Part shown: positions 18,765-27,531 of the stretch, piece after piece
How the letters are laid out: the number at the start of each line of letters is the position of its first letter
Position numbering within the stretch: the first letter of the stretch is position 1
Assembly: GCF_015070385.1 (NCBI RefSeq)
Contig: NZ_JADCSA010000001.1
Span: 124,001 to 188,000 of the forward strand
DNA length: 64,000 nt
Reading direction: 5' to 3'
DNA from: Nocardioides malaquae
GTDB lineage: Bacteria > Actinomycetota > Actinomycetes > Propionibacteriales > Nocardioidaceae
Position numbers and translations under genes: made by a program
The notes under the pieces: model-generated
Databases searched by the model: none
Seen by the model: the letters and a program-made list of their open reading frames with translations, nothing else
Told to the model about the DNA's origin: nothing

Positions 18765-20240
18765 TCAGTTGCCGCCGGTCAGCTTCTCGCGCAGCGCCTG
18801 GAGCGCCTCGTCGGTGGCCAGCGAACCGCCGACCTCCTCGACCTCAGCGGTCTCGGTGCCGCCGGAGCTGTACGAGGTGGCCTCGCCAGCCTCGACCTCA
18901 GCCTTCTTGGCCTCGGCCTGCTGCTTGACGTGGGCCTCCCAGCGAGCGTGGGCCTTGGCGTACTCCTCTTCCCACTTGGCGCGCTGCTCGTCGTAGCCCT
19001 CGAGCCACTCGCCCGTCTCGGGGTCGAAGCCGTCGGGGTAGACGTAGTTGCCCTGCTCGTCGTAGGTGGCGGTCATGCCGTAGAGCGTCGGGTCGAACTC
19101 GTCGACGTCGGCGGCGGCCGAGGTCTCGTTGGCCTGCTTGAGGGACAGCGAGATCCGGCGACGCTCGAGGTCGATGTCGATGATCTTGACCATGACGTCG
19201 TCGTTGACCTGGACGACCTGCTCGGGGATCTCCACGTGGCGCTCGGCCAGCTCGGAGATGTGCACCAGGCCCTCGATGCCCTCCTCGACGCGGACGAACG
19301 AACCGAAGGGCACCAGCTTGGTGACCTTGCCCGGGACGATCTGACCGATCTGGTGGGTGCGGGCGAAGTGCTGCCACGGGTCCTCCTGCGTCGCCTTCAG
19401 CGACAGGGAGACACGCTCGCGGTCCATGTCCACGTCGAGGACCTCGACGGTGACCTCGTCACCGACGGTGACGACCTCGGACGGGTGGTCGATGTGCTTC
19501 CAGGAGAGCTCGGAGACGTGGACGAGACCGTCGACGCCACCCAGGTCCACAAACGCACCGAAGTTGACGATCGAGGAGACGACACCCTTGCGGATCTGAC
19601 CCTTCTGGAGCTGGGTCAGGAAGCCGTGGCGCACCTCGGACTGGGTCTGCTCGAGCCACGCACGACGCGACAGGACCACGTTGTTGCGGTTCTTGTCGAG
19701 CTCGATGATCTTCGCCTCGAGGGTCTGACCCACGTAGGGCTGCAGGTCGCGGACACGACGCATCTCCACCAGCGAGGCGGGCAGGAAGCCGCGCAGGCCG
19801 ATGTCGAGGATGAGACCACCCTTGACGACCTCGATGACGGTGCCCTCGACGACGCCGTCCTCCTCCTTGACCTGCTCGATCGTGCCCCAGGCGCGCTCGT
19901 ACTGGGCGCGCTTCTTGGAGAGGATCAGGCGGCCTTCCTTGTCCTCCTTCTGGAGCACCAGGGCCTCGACCTTGTCGCCGATGGCGACGACCTCGGACGG
20001 GTCGACGTCATGCTTGATCGACAGCTCGCGGGAGGGGATGACGCCCTCGGTCTTGTAGCCGATGTCGAGGAGGACCTCGTCGCGGTCGACCTTCACGATG
20101 GTGCCGTCGACGATGTCACCGTCGTTGAAGTACTTGATCGTCGCGTCGATCGCGGCGAGGAAGTCCTCTTCGGACCCGATGTCGTTGATCGCCACCTGGG
20201 GGGCGTCGTAGTCCGGAAGAGGAATGCTGGTGCTCGTCAT
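18765..20240 (-). CDS. rpsA: 30S ribosomal protein S1
   Basis: A 491-residue S1 with four OB-fold S1 domains, the usual number in actinobacteria: about residues 35-105, 122-190, 205-275 and 290-360, each starting with a GD.V.G..V/K.. pattern such as DGDIVDGTIVKVDRDE and KGQIRKGVVSSIVNFGAFVDL. The C-terminal third (about 370-491) is acidic and disordered-looking, with Tyr/Trp/Glu-rich motifs. It binds mRNA at the small subunit. The ATG at 20240 fits the family N-terminus, although the upstream AAGGA is rather distant. A long 5' leader is predicted. Confidence 0.97.
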   Translation of the reverse strand: MTSTSIPLPDYDAPQVAINDIGSEEDFLAAIDATIKYFNDGDIVDGTIVKVDRDEVLLDIGYKTEGVIPSRELSIKHDVDPSEVVAIGDKVEALVLQKEDKEGRLILSKKRAQYERAWGTIEQVKEEDGVVEGTVIEVVKGGLILDIGLRGFLPASLVEMRRVRDLQPYVGQTLEAKIIELDKNRNNVVLSRRAWLEQTQSEVRHGFLTQLQKGQIRKGVVSSIVNFGAFVDLGGVDGLVHVSELSWKHIDHPSEVVTVGDEVTVEVLDVDMDRERVSLSLKATQEDPWQHFARTHQIGQIVPGKVTKLVPFGSFVRVEEGIEGLVHISELAERHVEIPEQVVQVNDDVMVKIIDIDLERRRISLSLKQANETSAAADVDEFDPTLYGMTATYDEQGNYVYPDGFDPETGEWLEGYDEQRAKWEEEYAKAHARWEAHVKQQAEAKKAEVEAGEATSYSSGGTETAEVEEVGGSLATDEALQALREKLTGGN

Positions 20241-20370
20241 GAGGGAGAGTTGTCCTTGGATGGATGGAGTCGTGCGGAACGCTCGAGGTCCGTGGTCGAC
20301 CGGCCGACTGGCACGGTGAGCAGCGAGCCGCTCCGTACGGGCTCGCGGCAGACCTCTGGCGCAATCACCC

Positions 20371-20401
20371 AGTCTACGCAGGGCGACTGTCGAGCGTCCA
20401 A
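20371..20401 (-). promoter_or_regulatory. rpsA promoter candidate (-35 TTGGAC, -10 TAGACT)
   Basis: On the minus strand TTGGAC (20396-20401) and TAGACT (20371-20376) are spaced by 19 bp, a good -10 with a slightly long spacer. It predicts an rpsA leader of about 120 nt, which contrasts with the leaderless genes nearby and would leave room for S1 autoregulation. Confidence 0.45.
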
Positions 20402-20426
20402 CCGGGCACCGGGCCGGCCCCGACCC

Positions 20427-21323
20427 TCAGGGCCAGGCGTGCAGGTCGCCGGTGCGCACGATCTCCCCGAGGAAGCAGTGCGCGAGATCCACGACCAGGT
20501 TTCCCGCCGGCCGCGCAGCCAGGTCCACCAGTGCCACCAGGTCGGCCGTTCGCGCCCTCTCCAGCGCCAGACCTGGCTCCTCACCCCGGACCGCGGACCA
20601 GCCCGACAGGACCGCCTCCACCCAGCCGGGTGCGCGGTCGAACCGGAGCAGAGCACCCAGGTCGGCGTGCGGGAACCCGCTGTGGGCGTGCTCCCAGTCG
20701 ACCACGGCCCGCACGTCGCGCGTGTCAGGGTCGAGCACGACGTTGCGGGGGTGCAGGTCACCATGCACGACGCAGCTGCGACCCACCTCGTCGAGCACCT
20801 CCTGGGCCGCTCGGGCCAGAGCGCGGAGCCGATCGGCCGACGCCCGGTCGAACCCGCGCAGGAGTGGCAACCTCTCCTCGACGTGTGCGAGGAGGTCGTC
20901 CCCCCGCTCCCCACCGATGCGCAGGTCCTCGTCGACGAAGTGGCCGGGTCGCAAGGTCGCCAGGCCGGCCAACGTGCCGGCGACCCGGCCGAGCTGGAGG
21001 CCGAGCGCTCGGCGCTGCTCGGCACTGCCCTCACGCAGCACCACCTCACCCCGGATGCCGGGCACGTAGCGGGTCACCAACAGGGCCGGCGCGTCGGCCA
21101 CGGCCGCGCGCACCTCCAGCACCTCGGGGACCGGCACCAAGCCTCGTACAAGATGCATCAGCGAGGCGTCGACCTGCGCCACGGCCGCGCCGCGAGGCCC
21201 GGGACGCGCACAGATGCGCACCACCGAGAGGTCGTCACCGACGCCCGTCAGGAAGCTCTCCTGCGACCAGCCTCCCGGCAGCGGCTCCCACAGCGTCTCC
21301 ACCCGCCCATGGTGCCACTTCAT
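20427..21323 (-). CDS. Aminoglycoside phosphotransferase-family (protein-kinase-like) protein
   Basis: A 298-residue APH/choline-kinase-like phosphotransferase. The catalytic loop HGDLHPRNVVLD (about residue 190) and the metal-binding VDWEHAHSG (about 210) are intact. An N-terminal lobe with SFLTGVGDD precedes. Members of this family phosphorylate small molecules as different as aminoglycosides, sugars and choline; no motif here fixes the substrate, so resistance should not be inferred. ATG 21323 (MKWHHGRV) is preferred, with no clear ribosome binding site. Divergent from the following methyltransferase by 35 bp. Confidence 0.82.
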   Translation of the reverse strand: MKWHHGRVETLWEPLPGGWSQESFLTGVGDDLSVVRICARPGPRGAAVAQVDASLMHLVRGLVPVPEVLEVRAAVADAPALLVTRYVPGIRGEVVLREGSAEQRRALGLQLGRVAGTLAGLATLRPGHFVDEDLRIGGERGDDLLAHVEERLPLLRGFDRASADRLRALARAAQEVLDEVGRSCVVHGDLHPRNVVLDPDTRDVRAVVDWEHAHSGFPHADLGALLRFDRAPGWVEAVLSGWSAVRGEEPGLALERARTADLVALVDLAARPAGNLVVDLAHCFLGEIVRTGDLHAWP

Positions 21324-21358
21324 AGACTCACGGCGTGCCACAGCAGACTCCTGGACCC

Positions 21359-22204
21359 ATGGACGGCGTTGCCCGTCCCCCCGCACCGGCGGACCACCTC
21401 CCCCAGTCGGTCGAGGTGGACCGGCGCGCCGTCAGCGAGGACGAGTCGCGCCGCGCCAACGGGCCCGAGTGGGACCGCTACGCCGACGAGTACCAGGCCA
21501 CCCACGGAGAGTTCCTCGGCGACATCGGCTTCGTGTGGGGCCCCGAGGGGCTCACGGAGGCCGCGGCAGGCGCCCTCGGCGAGGTGGCGGGACGCCGGGT
21601 GCTCGAGGTCGGCAGCGGCGCGGGCCAGTGCTCCCGGTGGGTGACCCACCGCGGCGGGACCGGCATCGGGGTCGACCTGTCCCTGCGGCAGCTGCAGCAC
21701 TCGCGGCGCATCGACGAGGAGACCGCGGTGCAGGTGCCCTCGACGCAGGCGACCGCCACCGCCCTTCCCTTCCGCGACGCCACCTTCGACGTGGTCTTCT
21801 CCTCCTTCGGCGCCCTGCAGTTCGTGGCCGACCTGGACCTGGCCGTGGCCGAGGTGGCGCGCGTCCTGCGCCCCGGCGGGCGGTTCGCGTTCTCCATCAC
21901 CCACCCCACGCGGTGGTCGTTCCCCGACGACCCCGGCCCCGACGGGCTGGTCGCGAGCCAGTCCTACTGGGACCGCACCCCCTACGTGGAGACCGACCCG
22001 GGGACGGGCACGGTCACCTACGTGGAGCACCACCGCACCCTCGGCGACTGGGTGGGCCTGCTGGCCCAGCACCGCTTCCACCTCGTCGACCTGCTGGAGC
22101 CGGAGTGGCCCGAGGGCCACGAACGCGTGTGGGGTGGCTGGTCGGCCACCCGCGGACGCCTGACGCCGGGGACGGCGCTCTTCGTGGCGGACCTGCTCCC
22201 CTGA
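21359..22204 (+). CDS. Class I SAM-dependent methyltransferase (Methyltransf_11 type)
   Basis: A 281-residue methyltransferase. Motif I is VLEVGSGAGQCSRW (about residue 82), the acidic motif II is GTGIGVDLS, and post-I motifs FDVVFSSFGALQFV and VARVLRPGGRFAFS are present. A distinct C-terminal region with HPTRWSFPDDPGPDGL and a Trp-rich end resembles small-molecule methyltransferases of actinobacteria. The substrate is unknown. ATG 21359 starts after CAGACT plus 9 nt, so it may be near-leaderless. It is followed by a bidirectional terminator. Confidence 0.85.
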   Translation: MDGVARPPAPADHLPQSVEVDRRAVSEDESRRANGPEWDRYADEYQATHGEFLGDIGFVWGPEGLTEAAAGALGEVAGRRVLEVGSGAGQCSRWVTHRGGTGIGVDLSLRQLQHSRRIDEETAVQVPSTQATATALPFRDATFDVVFSSFGALQFVADLDLAVAEVARVLRPGGRFAFSITHPTRWSFPDDPGPDGLVASQSYWDRTPYVETDPGTGTVTYVEHHRTLGDWVGLLAQHRFHLVDLLEPEWPEGHERVWGGWSATRGRLTPGTALFVADLLP

Positions 22205-22233
22205 CCGGCTCACCGGAGCACCCGGAAATGCCA

Positions 22234-22267
22234 GAGCCCGGGCGGACCATGCGGTCCGCCCGGGCTC
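22234..22267. terminator. Bidirectional hairpin terminator between convergent genes
   Basis: A perfect 15-bp stem (22234-22248 with 22253-22267), loop ATGC, placed between the stops of the + strand methyltransferase and the - strand DUF3068 gene. Confidence 0.8.
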
Positions 22268-22286
22268 CGGGACGTCAGGTCGCGCG

Positions 22287-23249
22287 TCAGGCGCGAGCCG
22301 ACTGCGAGCGGCGGTGCAACAGGAACCCGACGATCAGCAGCACGAGGCCACCAATCCCCAGCACCAGCGGCAGCGTCGAACGGATGAGCTTCAGCTGGCT
22401 CGACTTCGGGCCGTAGTCGTCGATGTTGGCCTGCACGGTCTCGTCGGTGAAGGCGGTCTCGACGTCGGTGAGCGTGGTGCGGTCCTCGCCGTCGATCTGG
22501 AGGGCTGCCCACTGCTGCTCGACGCGCTTGATCACGACGCCGGTCTCGGGCTCCACCCAGAAGGTACGGACGTTGCCGTAGGTGCGGTCGGCGGTCACGG
22601 CGCCGTCGCCGCTCTCGCCGACGACGTCAGCCGGGACCTCCTGCTGGGTCCAGACCTCGGGCTCGATGGTCTGGACGAACACGTAGGTGTTGAGACCCTC
22701 GAGGGTCTCCTCGCGCTCGTACTTGGCGTCGATGGCGCGCTTGAGGGTGCCGTCCCACCACTTGTAGGTCTTCTTCTCCGTCTGGAACGGGAACTTGAAG
22801 ACCTGGCCCTCGAAGGTGACCGACTCGGGCTGGCCCTGGGTGGTCTCGGAGAAGGCGTTGCAGCAGTTGACGGCCTCGCCGGTGAAGCCGTCGAAGGCGA
22901 CCCGCTCGACGCTGCGCGAACGCACGACGCCGTCCGCCGACTTGGTGGAGGTCGAGTTGACCCAGACGCGAATGTTGTCGCCGGCCTCCTCCGCAGCCTC
23001 CACGTCACCCAGGGTCTGGGCGGTCGTGGTCAGGTCGGTCTGGATCTCCTTCAGCGACGACGGGTCCGTGTCGAAGACGGTCGCGTCCGGGCCGAACAGC
23101 TTCGAGATGCTGTCCTGGTCCATCGGGGCGGTCGCCAGCTTCGGGTACGCGTAGACGTTCAACAGGATTCCGATCACCAACAGGAATCCACCAATACCCG
23201 AGAGGATCGGGCCCAACTTTCCTCGCACTTGCGTGCTCCCTCCAGACAT
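22287..23249 (-). CDS. DUF3068 membrane-anchored extracytoplasmic protein
   Basis: A 320-residue protein of the actinobacterial DUF3068 family (sometimes labelled PorA-like). It has an N-terminal membrane helix (about residues 12-32), a large extracytoplasmic domain with a CC pair in NCCNAFS, and a C-terminal helix (about 293-311) followed by a short basic tail RRSQSARA, so both ends are cytoplasmic. No catalytic motif is visible. The start is uncertain: ATG 23249 and ATG 23255 are both in frame, and neither has a convincing ribosome binding site. A 5-bp dyad CTACC-N4-GGTAG lies 26 bp upstream (23275-23288). Confidence 0.85.
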   Translation of the reverse strand: MSGGSTQVRGKLGPILSGIGGFLLVIGILLNVYAYPKLATAPMDQDSISKLFGPDATVFDTDPSSLKEIQTDLTTTAQTLGDVEAAEEAGDNIRVWVNSTSTKSADGVVRSRSVERVAFDGFTGEAVNCCNAFSETTQGQPESVTFEGQVFKFPFQTEKKTYKWWDGTLKRAIDAKYEREETLEGLNTYVFVQTIEPEVWTQQEVPADVVGESGDGAVTADRTYGNVRTFWVEPETGVVIKRVEQQWAALQIDGEDRTTLTDVETAFTDETVQANIDDYGPKSSQLKLIRSTLPLVLGIGGLVLLIVGFLLHRRSQSARA

Positions 23250-23372
23250 TCCCATGCCAATAAGTAGCCGCACGCTACCAGTCGGTAGACGAAACGGTGA
23301 CGCAGCCCACAAACTCCTCCGGGATCGGGGGGCTGCGCTGAACGGTTCGGACAGATCAGAACATGTGCCTGA

Positions 23373-24134
23373 TCACTTCTTGCGGAGGACCTGCCACAGG
23401 TTCCAGGTGAGGACCTCGCGGACCCCCGGAACCTTGAGGAGGTGCTTGCTCGCCGGGGGCAGGTAGCGCGGGCGCTCCTCCACCAGGACGAGGTCGTCGC
23501 GTGAGCGCGCCCACCTCATGCCTTCGGCCACCGTGGCCGCGTACATGCTCTCCCCGAAGACGTTCTTCGGGGGACGCCCGTGCTTGCGCTCGTAACGACG
23601 AGCCGCGCGGTGGCCACCCAGGAGGTGCCACGGTGAGGTCTCGTGCCCACCCCACGGCCCGTACCAGGCGGTGTACGACAGGACGACGAGCCCACCCGGC
23701 TTGACCACCCTGGCGACCTGGTCGGCGACGGACGCCAGGTCGGGCACGTGCTCCAGCATGTTGCTGGAGAAGCCGATGTCCACCGACTCGTCACGCAGGG
23801 GGGACTGCTCGGCCCGGGCCACCACCGAGAGCGGGTGCTTCACGCCGTGGGCCACGATCTCGGTGTGGTCGAGGTCGACGACCACCGACGTGGCACCGGC
23901 CCGGGTGAAGGCGTCGGAGTAGAAGCCCGCCGCTCCCCCGAAGTCGGCGATGGTCTTGCCGGCGAGGTCGACGTGCGGACGCATCAAAGCCAACGTGTCG
24001 TCGGCGATGAGCCCGTAGAATCCTTCGGGATCGGTCTGCTCGGTCAGGAATGACCGGAAGAGCTTCACCGACCGTCGCCAGTCGTCGCCCGACAGGTCGG
24101 GCGAGGAGGTCATCGTGGGTGTGGAATGGCTCAC
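23373..24134 (-). CDS. Class I SAM-dependent methyltransferase
   Basis: A 253-residue methyltransferase: motif I IADFGGAAGFYSDAF (about residue 62), motif II VVVDLDH, post-I DIGFSSNMLEHVPD and VKPGGLVVLSYTAW. The C-terminus is basic (KVPGVREVLTWNLWQVLRKK). The GTG at 24134 is chosen because a TAGCAT -10 box lies 7 nt upstream; an internal ATG (24113) has no support. It diverges from the GT4 glycosyltransferase, so the two may be co-regulated parts of a glycan pathway. Confidence 0.85.
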   Translation of the reverse strand: MSHSTPTMTSSPDLSGDDWRRSVKLFRSFLTEQTDPEGFYGLIADDTLALMRPHVDLAGKTIADFGGAAGFYSDAFTRAGATSVVVDLDHTEIVAHGVKHPLSVVARAEQSPLRDESVDIGFSSNMLEHVPDLASVADQVARVVKPGGLVVLSYTAWYGPWGGHETSPWHLLGGHRAARRYERKHGRPPKNVFGESMYAATVAEGMRWARSRDDLVLVEERPRYLPPASKHLLKVPGVREVLTWNLWQVLRKK

Positions 24135-24141
24135 AGCGCGG

Positions 24142-24147
24142 ATGCTA
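24142..24147 (-). promoter_or_regulatory. -10 box of leaderless methyltransferase promoter
   Basis: Minus-strand TAGCAT (TAnnnT) ends 7 nt before the GTG start at 24134. Confidence 0.45.
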
Positions 24148-24257
24148 CCCTCCGGTAATCAGCACCGGGAGGGAGACCGGGTGGTGTTCACGATGCGAAC
24201 CACTACTGCCGGACCGCGGCGTCCTCGCACGTCGGCGGCAGCGAGGAGGACCCGAGC

Positions 24258-25370
24258 ATGAGCCATGTCGTCATCCTGAACTGGCGCGACGCCTGGCACC
24301 CCGAGGGCGGGGGGTCCGAGACGTACCTCCGCCAGGTGGCCACCCGGCTCGCCGCCGCGGGTCACCGGGTGACCACCCTGACCGCGCGCTACCCCGGCAG
24401 CGCCAAGGACGAGGTCGTCGAGGGCGTCCGCTACGTCCGCGTCGGCAAGCACATGACGGTCTACCTGTGGGCGGCGCTCTACCTGGCGACCCGCCGGCTG
24501 GGTCACGTCGACCACGTGATCGAGGTGCAGAACGGGATGCCCTTCCTGGCCCGCCTCTTCAGCCGCGCCAAGGTCACGGTGCTCGTGCACCACGTGCACC
24601 GCGAGCAGTGGCCAGTCGTGGGGCCGGTGCTCGCCCGGATCGGCTGGTTCATGGAGTCACGCGTCGCCCCCTTCGTCAACCGGCACAACGACTACGTGGC
24701 CGTCAGCCAGGTGACCGCCTCCGAGCTCGTGGCCCTGGGGGTGGACGAGAACCGCATCCGCATCGCCTACAACGGCGTGCCGCCGGTGCCCGAGTTCGCG
24801 GCGCCGCCGCGGGACTCCCACCCCAGCATGGTCGCCCTGAGCAGGCTGGTGCCGCACAAGCAGATCGAGCACGCAGTGCGCACGCTCGACAGCCTGCGCG
24901 ACGAGATCCCCGACGCGACGCTCACGGTGATGGGCGACGGGTGGTGGGCCGACGAGCTGCGCCAGATGGTCGCCGACCTGGGCCTCCAGGACAGGGTGCG
25001 GCTCCTGGGGTTCGTCGACGACACGACCAAGTTCGTGGAGCTGTCGCGGGCCTGGGTGCACGTGATGCCGTCGCTGAAGGAGGGGTGGGGGCTGTCCATC
25101 ATCGAGGCCGCCCATGTCGGCGTCCCCTCAGTGGCCTACAGCTCGGCTGGCGGCGTCCGCGAGTCCATCCTCGACGGCGTCACGGGTCTGCTCGCCAGCG
25201 ACCAGGACGACTTCACCCATGCCGTACGCCGCCTGCTCACCGACGACGCCCTGCGCGAGAGCATGGGCACGAAGGCACAGCTGCGGAGCGAGCAGTTCAC
25301 GTGGGAGGCGACCACAGCCGTCATTGAAGGCTGCCTGACCCCCTCGACGACCCCCGCCACCGTGGCCTGA
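24258..25370 (+). CDS. GT4-family glycosyltransferase
   Basis: A 370-residue GT-B retaining glycosyltransferase. The N-terminal domain opens VVILNWRDAWHPEGGGSE, the acceptor-side glycine loop; the donor-side domain has VALSRLVPHKQIEHAV (about residue 193) and the E-x7-E signature EGWGLSIIEAAHVGVPSV (about 275). It probably adds a hexose from a nucleotide sugar at the cytoplasmic membrane; donor and acceptor are unknown. AGGAGGA lies 7 nt before the ATG. It is transcribed alone and ends at a strong terminator. Confidence 0.9.
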   Translation: MSHVVILNWRDAWHPEGGGSETYLRQVATRLAAAGHRVTTLTARYPGSAKDEVVEGVRYVRVGKHMTVYLWAALYLATRRLGHVDHVIEVQNGMPFLARLFSRAKVTVLVHHVHREQWPVVGPVLARIGWFMESRVAPFVNRHNDYVAVSQVTASELVALGVDENRIRIAYNGVPPVPEFAAPPRDSHPSMVALSRLVPHKQIEHAVRTLDSLRDEIPDATLTVMGDGWWADELRQMVADLGLQDRVRLLGFVDDTTKFVELSRAWVHVMPSLKEGWGLSIIEAAHVGVPSVAYSSAGGVRESILDGVTGLLASDQDDFTHAVRRLLTDDALRESMGTKAQLRSEQFTWEATTAVIEGCLTPSTTPATVA

Positions 25371-25395
25371 CCAGCGGACGACACAGCAGTCGACA

Positions 25396-25431
25396 GAAGC
25401 AGGGGCCCTCCGAACGGAGGGCCCCTGCTTC
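25396..25431 (+). terminator. Hairpin terminator after the GT4 gene
   Basis: A 16-17-bp perfect stem (25396-25412 with 25415-25431) starting 26 bp after the stop codon. Confidence 0.8.
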
Positions 25432-25489
25432 GTCCTCAGCCTGACCCCGGTCCTTGAGGGTTCCAGCCGAGATCCCGCCCAAGGGCGCG

Positions 25490-25527
25490 CGAAAACCTCG
25501 GACTGTCGATGCAGTCCGAGGTTTTCG
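25490..25527 (-). terminator. Hairpin terminator at the end of the AftD operon
   Basis: A 16-bp stem (25490-25505 with 25512-25527) flanked by AAAA and TTTT within the arms, loop of 6 nt. It lies 36 bp beyond the stop of the small membrane protein gene and faces the GT4 terminator. Confidence 0.75.
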
Positions 25528-25562
25528 GAAGTCAAGCGTCGGGCGACGTGTCGCCCGTGGCG

Positions 25563-25712
25563 TCAGTCGTCGCCGTACTGGCCCTGGCCGGGAGCGTTCG
25601 GACCCTCGTGGTCCGCGTCAACGCCCGTCAGGGTGGCAACGGCGATGATGACCGTCAGGACCGCGGCGATGGCACCCGTCAGAAGCGAGATCAGCCAACC
25701 AAACCCAAACAT
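25563..25712 (-). CDS. Small single-pass membrane protein (49 aa)
   Basis: A 49-residue protein starting MFGFGWLISLLTGAI, with one hydrophobic helix (about residues 5-30) and a polar Gly/Asp-rich tail (DADHEGPNAPGQGQYGDD). GGGAGGAC lies 5-6 nt before the ATG, a strong site that supports this start over the longer open frame. It is 46 bp downstream of the third AftD-operon gene, on the same strand, and upstream of a terminator, so it is probably the last gene of that operon. No family is recognised; it could be a small regulator or assembly partner of the membrane glycosyltransferases. Confidence 0.7.
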   Translation of the reverse strand: MFGFGWLISLLTGAIAAVLTVIIAVATLTGVDADHEGPNAPGQGQYGDD

Positions 25713-25758
25713 GTAAGTCCTCCCAGACCTCAAAGGTTGTCTCGAAGCAGTATACGCA

Positions 25759-27531
25759 TCAGTAGGTCTGCGGGGGGAATCCCTGACCACGGAGCGGACT
25801 CTTCTGGCGAGAGCCTAGCCGCAGAACCGTGACCGCACACGTTGTTCCGAGAAGTACACCCAGGTCGAGCAGCAGGTAGACATGGGGACGCCAGCCGCCG
25901 TCGTAGGTCGCGGGGCCCGTGGGAGGCGCCAGCTCCAGCAGCCGGAGCTGGTCGGTCTCCGCCACCACCTCGGCGCCGATCGGCTCCCACCCGGGCTCCG
26001 TGCTGCGGTGCACCAGCGCCCAGCGCACCCCCGTCTCGGCCAGGACCTCGGTCAGTTCCTCGGCGGAGTCAGCCTCCCGCACCCGGCGCGCCAGCGCGCT
26101 CTCTCCGCCGACCGTGCCCTCGGGAACGCTGAGGGCGTCCTCGGTGACCATGCGTCCGGGGAAGTAGCGCGGTGCGGGGTCGAGGACGGTGCGCGGCGTC
26201 CAGTCGAACCGGCGGTAGGTCGAGAAGGGAAGCACCACCACCTGCTCGTCGGCCAGGTCGAGCGACTCCATCTCGTGGCGGACCTGGTCCCAGTCGTCGG
26301 GGAAGCGGTCCGCCTGCAGGAAGCCGCCCAGCCCCAGCGCGAGCGACGGCAGTGCCGCCACCGGCGCGAGGACCACCGCGACCAGCCACGCCGATCCGCC
26401 CCCGTGGCTGCGCGAAAGGGCCGCCAGCCGGGCGACCGCGAGCCCCAGGCCCACGCTGGCCACCAGGGCCCAGGGCGCCGCCCACTTCTGACCGTCGCGC
26501 AGGAGCCCACCGCCGGGGACCTCGAGCACGATCCAGTCCACCACCGGTCGCAGACCGGTCAGCGCGCCGGCGAGGGCGAGGGCGAGGGCTCCGCAGGAGA
26601 GCAGCGCGGCGGGCCCTGTGGGGAGCACCCGCTCCCGGCGCCCGACCCACAGGCCCCAGACCGCGAGCGCCACGACGAGCCCCCCGATCCCGGCCAGCAG
26701 CAGGTCTCCCCGTTCCGCCGGCACGATCGACTCCTTCCAGATCCCGCCGAACGTCAGCACCGAGCCCACGACGCCGAACGGCGTGTCGGCCCGTGCCGAG
26801 AACGCCTCCACGCCGAAGACGTCGGGCGCGAGCTGGTCGGCGCCGTTGGCGAAGGCCGGCACCAACCACGGCAGGTTGACGGCGAGCGAGACCGCGAGCG
26901 TACGTCCGACGAGGGCGAGGTGGCCGACGGCCAGGCACGCGGCGGTCGCCGCCACCATGACCCCACCCGTCGGGGACGACCAACCGGCGACCGCCAGCGC
27001 CGTGACCAGCACCGCCCAGGCCCGGCGACGTGCAGCCACGTCGGACTGTTCGCGAAGCCTCACGACCGCTTCGGCCGCCCAGGGCAGAGCCGCGTATCCG
27101 CACAACAACGCCCAGTGGCCGATGGCCAGGCGCTCGTGCACGTAGGGGTTCCACACGAAGAGGACCGCCGCGGCGGCGCGGGCCATGAAGGGCAGCGACC
27201 ACGTCAGGCGACTCACGCCGGTCGCGGCGCCGACGAGGATCGCGACGAGCACCACCCGTTGGAGCACGTCGCCCGGCACCACCGTCGTGAGCGCCGAGAC
27301 CCATGCGTCACTGGGGACCGCCCTGGGCACTCCCCCGTCACCGCCGGTCCAGGCGTCCTTCCAGGGTTGGTCGGGGACGAACACCATGTCGCCGGCCAGG
27401 ACCAGTCCGCGACCGGGCAGGAGGGGGCCGAGGACCAGCAGGGCCAACGCGCCCGCGAGCAGGGCGTCGGGCAGCCACCGCGGAACGGCACCTGGCCCGC
27501 CCCGCACACCCGCCGCCGGGGCAGGGCTCAC
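25759..27531 (-). CDS. Polytopic membrane protein, GT-C-like, in AftD operon
   Basis: A 590-residue integral membrane protein with about 10-12 hydrophobic segments in the first 400 residues, an extracytoplasmic domain (about 425-550), and a final helix (about 555-575). The first extracytoplasmic loop carries acidic residues in [15 protein letters not shown], resembling the aspartates in the first loop of GT-C glycosyltransferases such as AftD. This is inference; no named family is recognised. The GTG at 27531 overlaps the preceding stop codon as GTGA, so it is translationally coupled. Confidence 0.75.
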   Translation of the reverse strand: MSPAPAAGVRGGPGAVPRWLPDALLAGALALLVLGPLLPGRGLVLAGDMVFVPDQPWKDAWTGGDGGVPRAVPSDAWVSALTTVVPGDVLQRVVLVAILVGAATGVSRLTWSLPFMARAAAAVLFVWNPYVHERLAIGHWALLCGYAALPWAAEAVVRLREQSDVAARRRAWAVLVTALAVAGWSSPTGGVMVAATAACLAVGHLALVGRTLAVSLAVNLPWLVPAFANGADQLAPDVFGVEAFSARADTPFGVVGSVLTFGGIWKESIVPAERGDLLLAGIGGLVVALAVWGLWVGRRERVLPTGPAALLSCGALALALAGALTGLRPVVDWIVLEVPGGGLLRDGQKWAAPWALVASVGLGLAVARLAALSRSHGGGSAWLVAVVLAPVAALPSLALGLGGFLQADRFPDDWDQVRHEMESLDLADEQVVVLPFSTYRRFDWTPRTVLDPAPRYFPGRMVTEDALSVPEGTVGGESALARRVREADSAEELTEVLAETGVRWALVHRSTEPGWEPIGAEVVAETDQLRLLELAPPTGPATYDGGWRPHVYLLLDLGVLLGTTCAVTVLRLGSRQKSPLRGQGFPPQTY

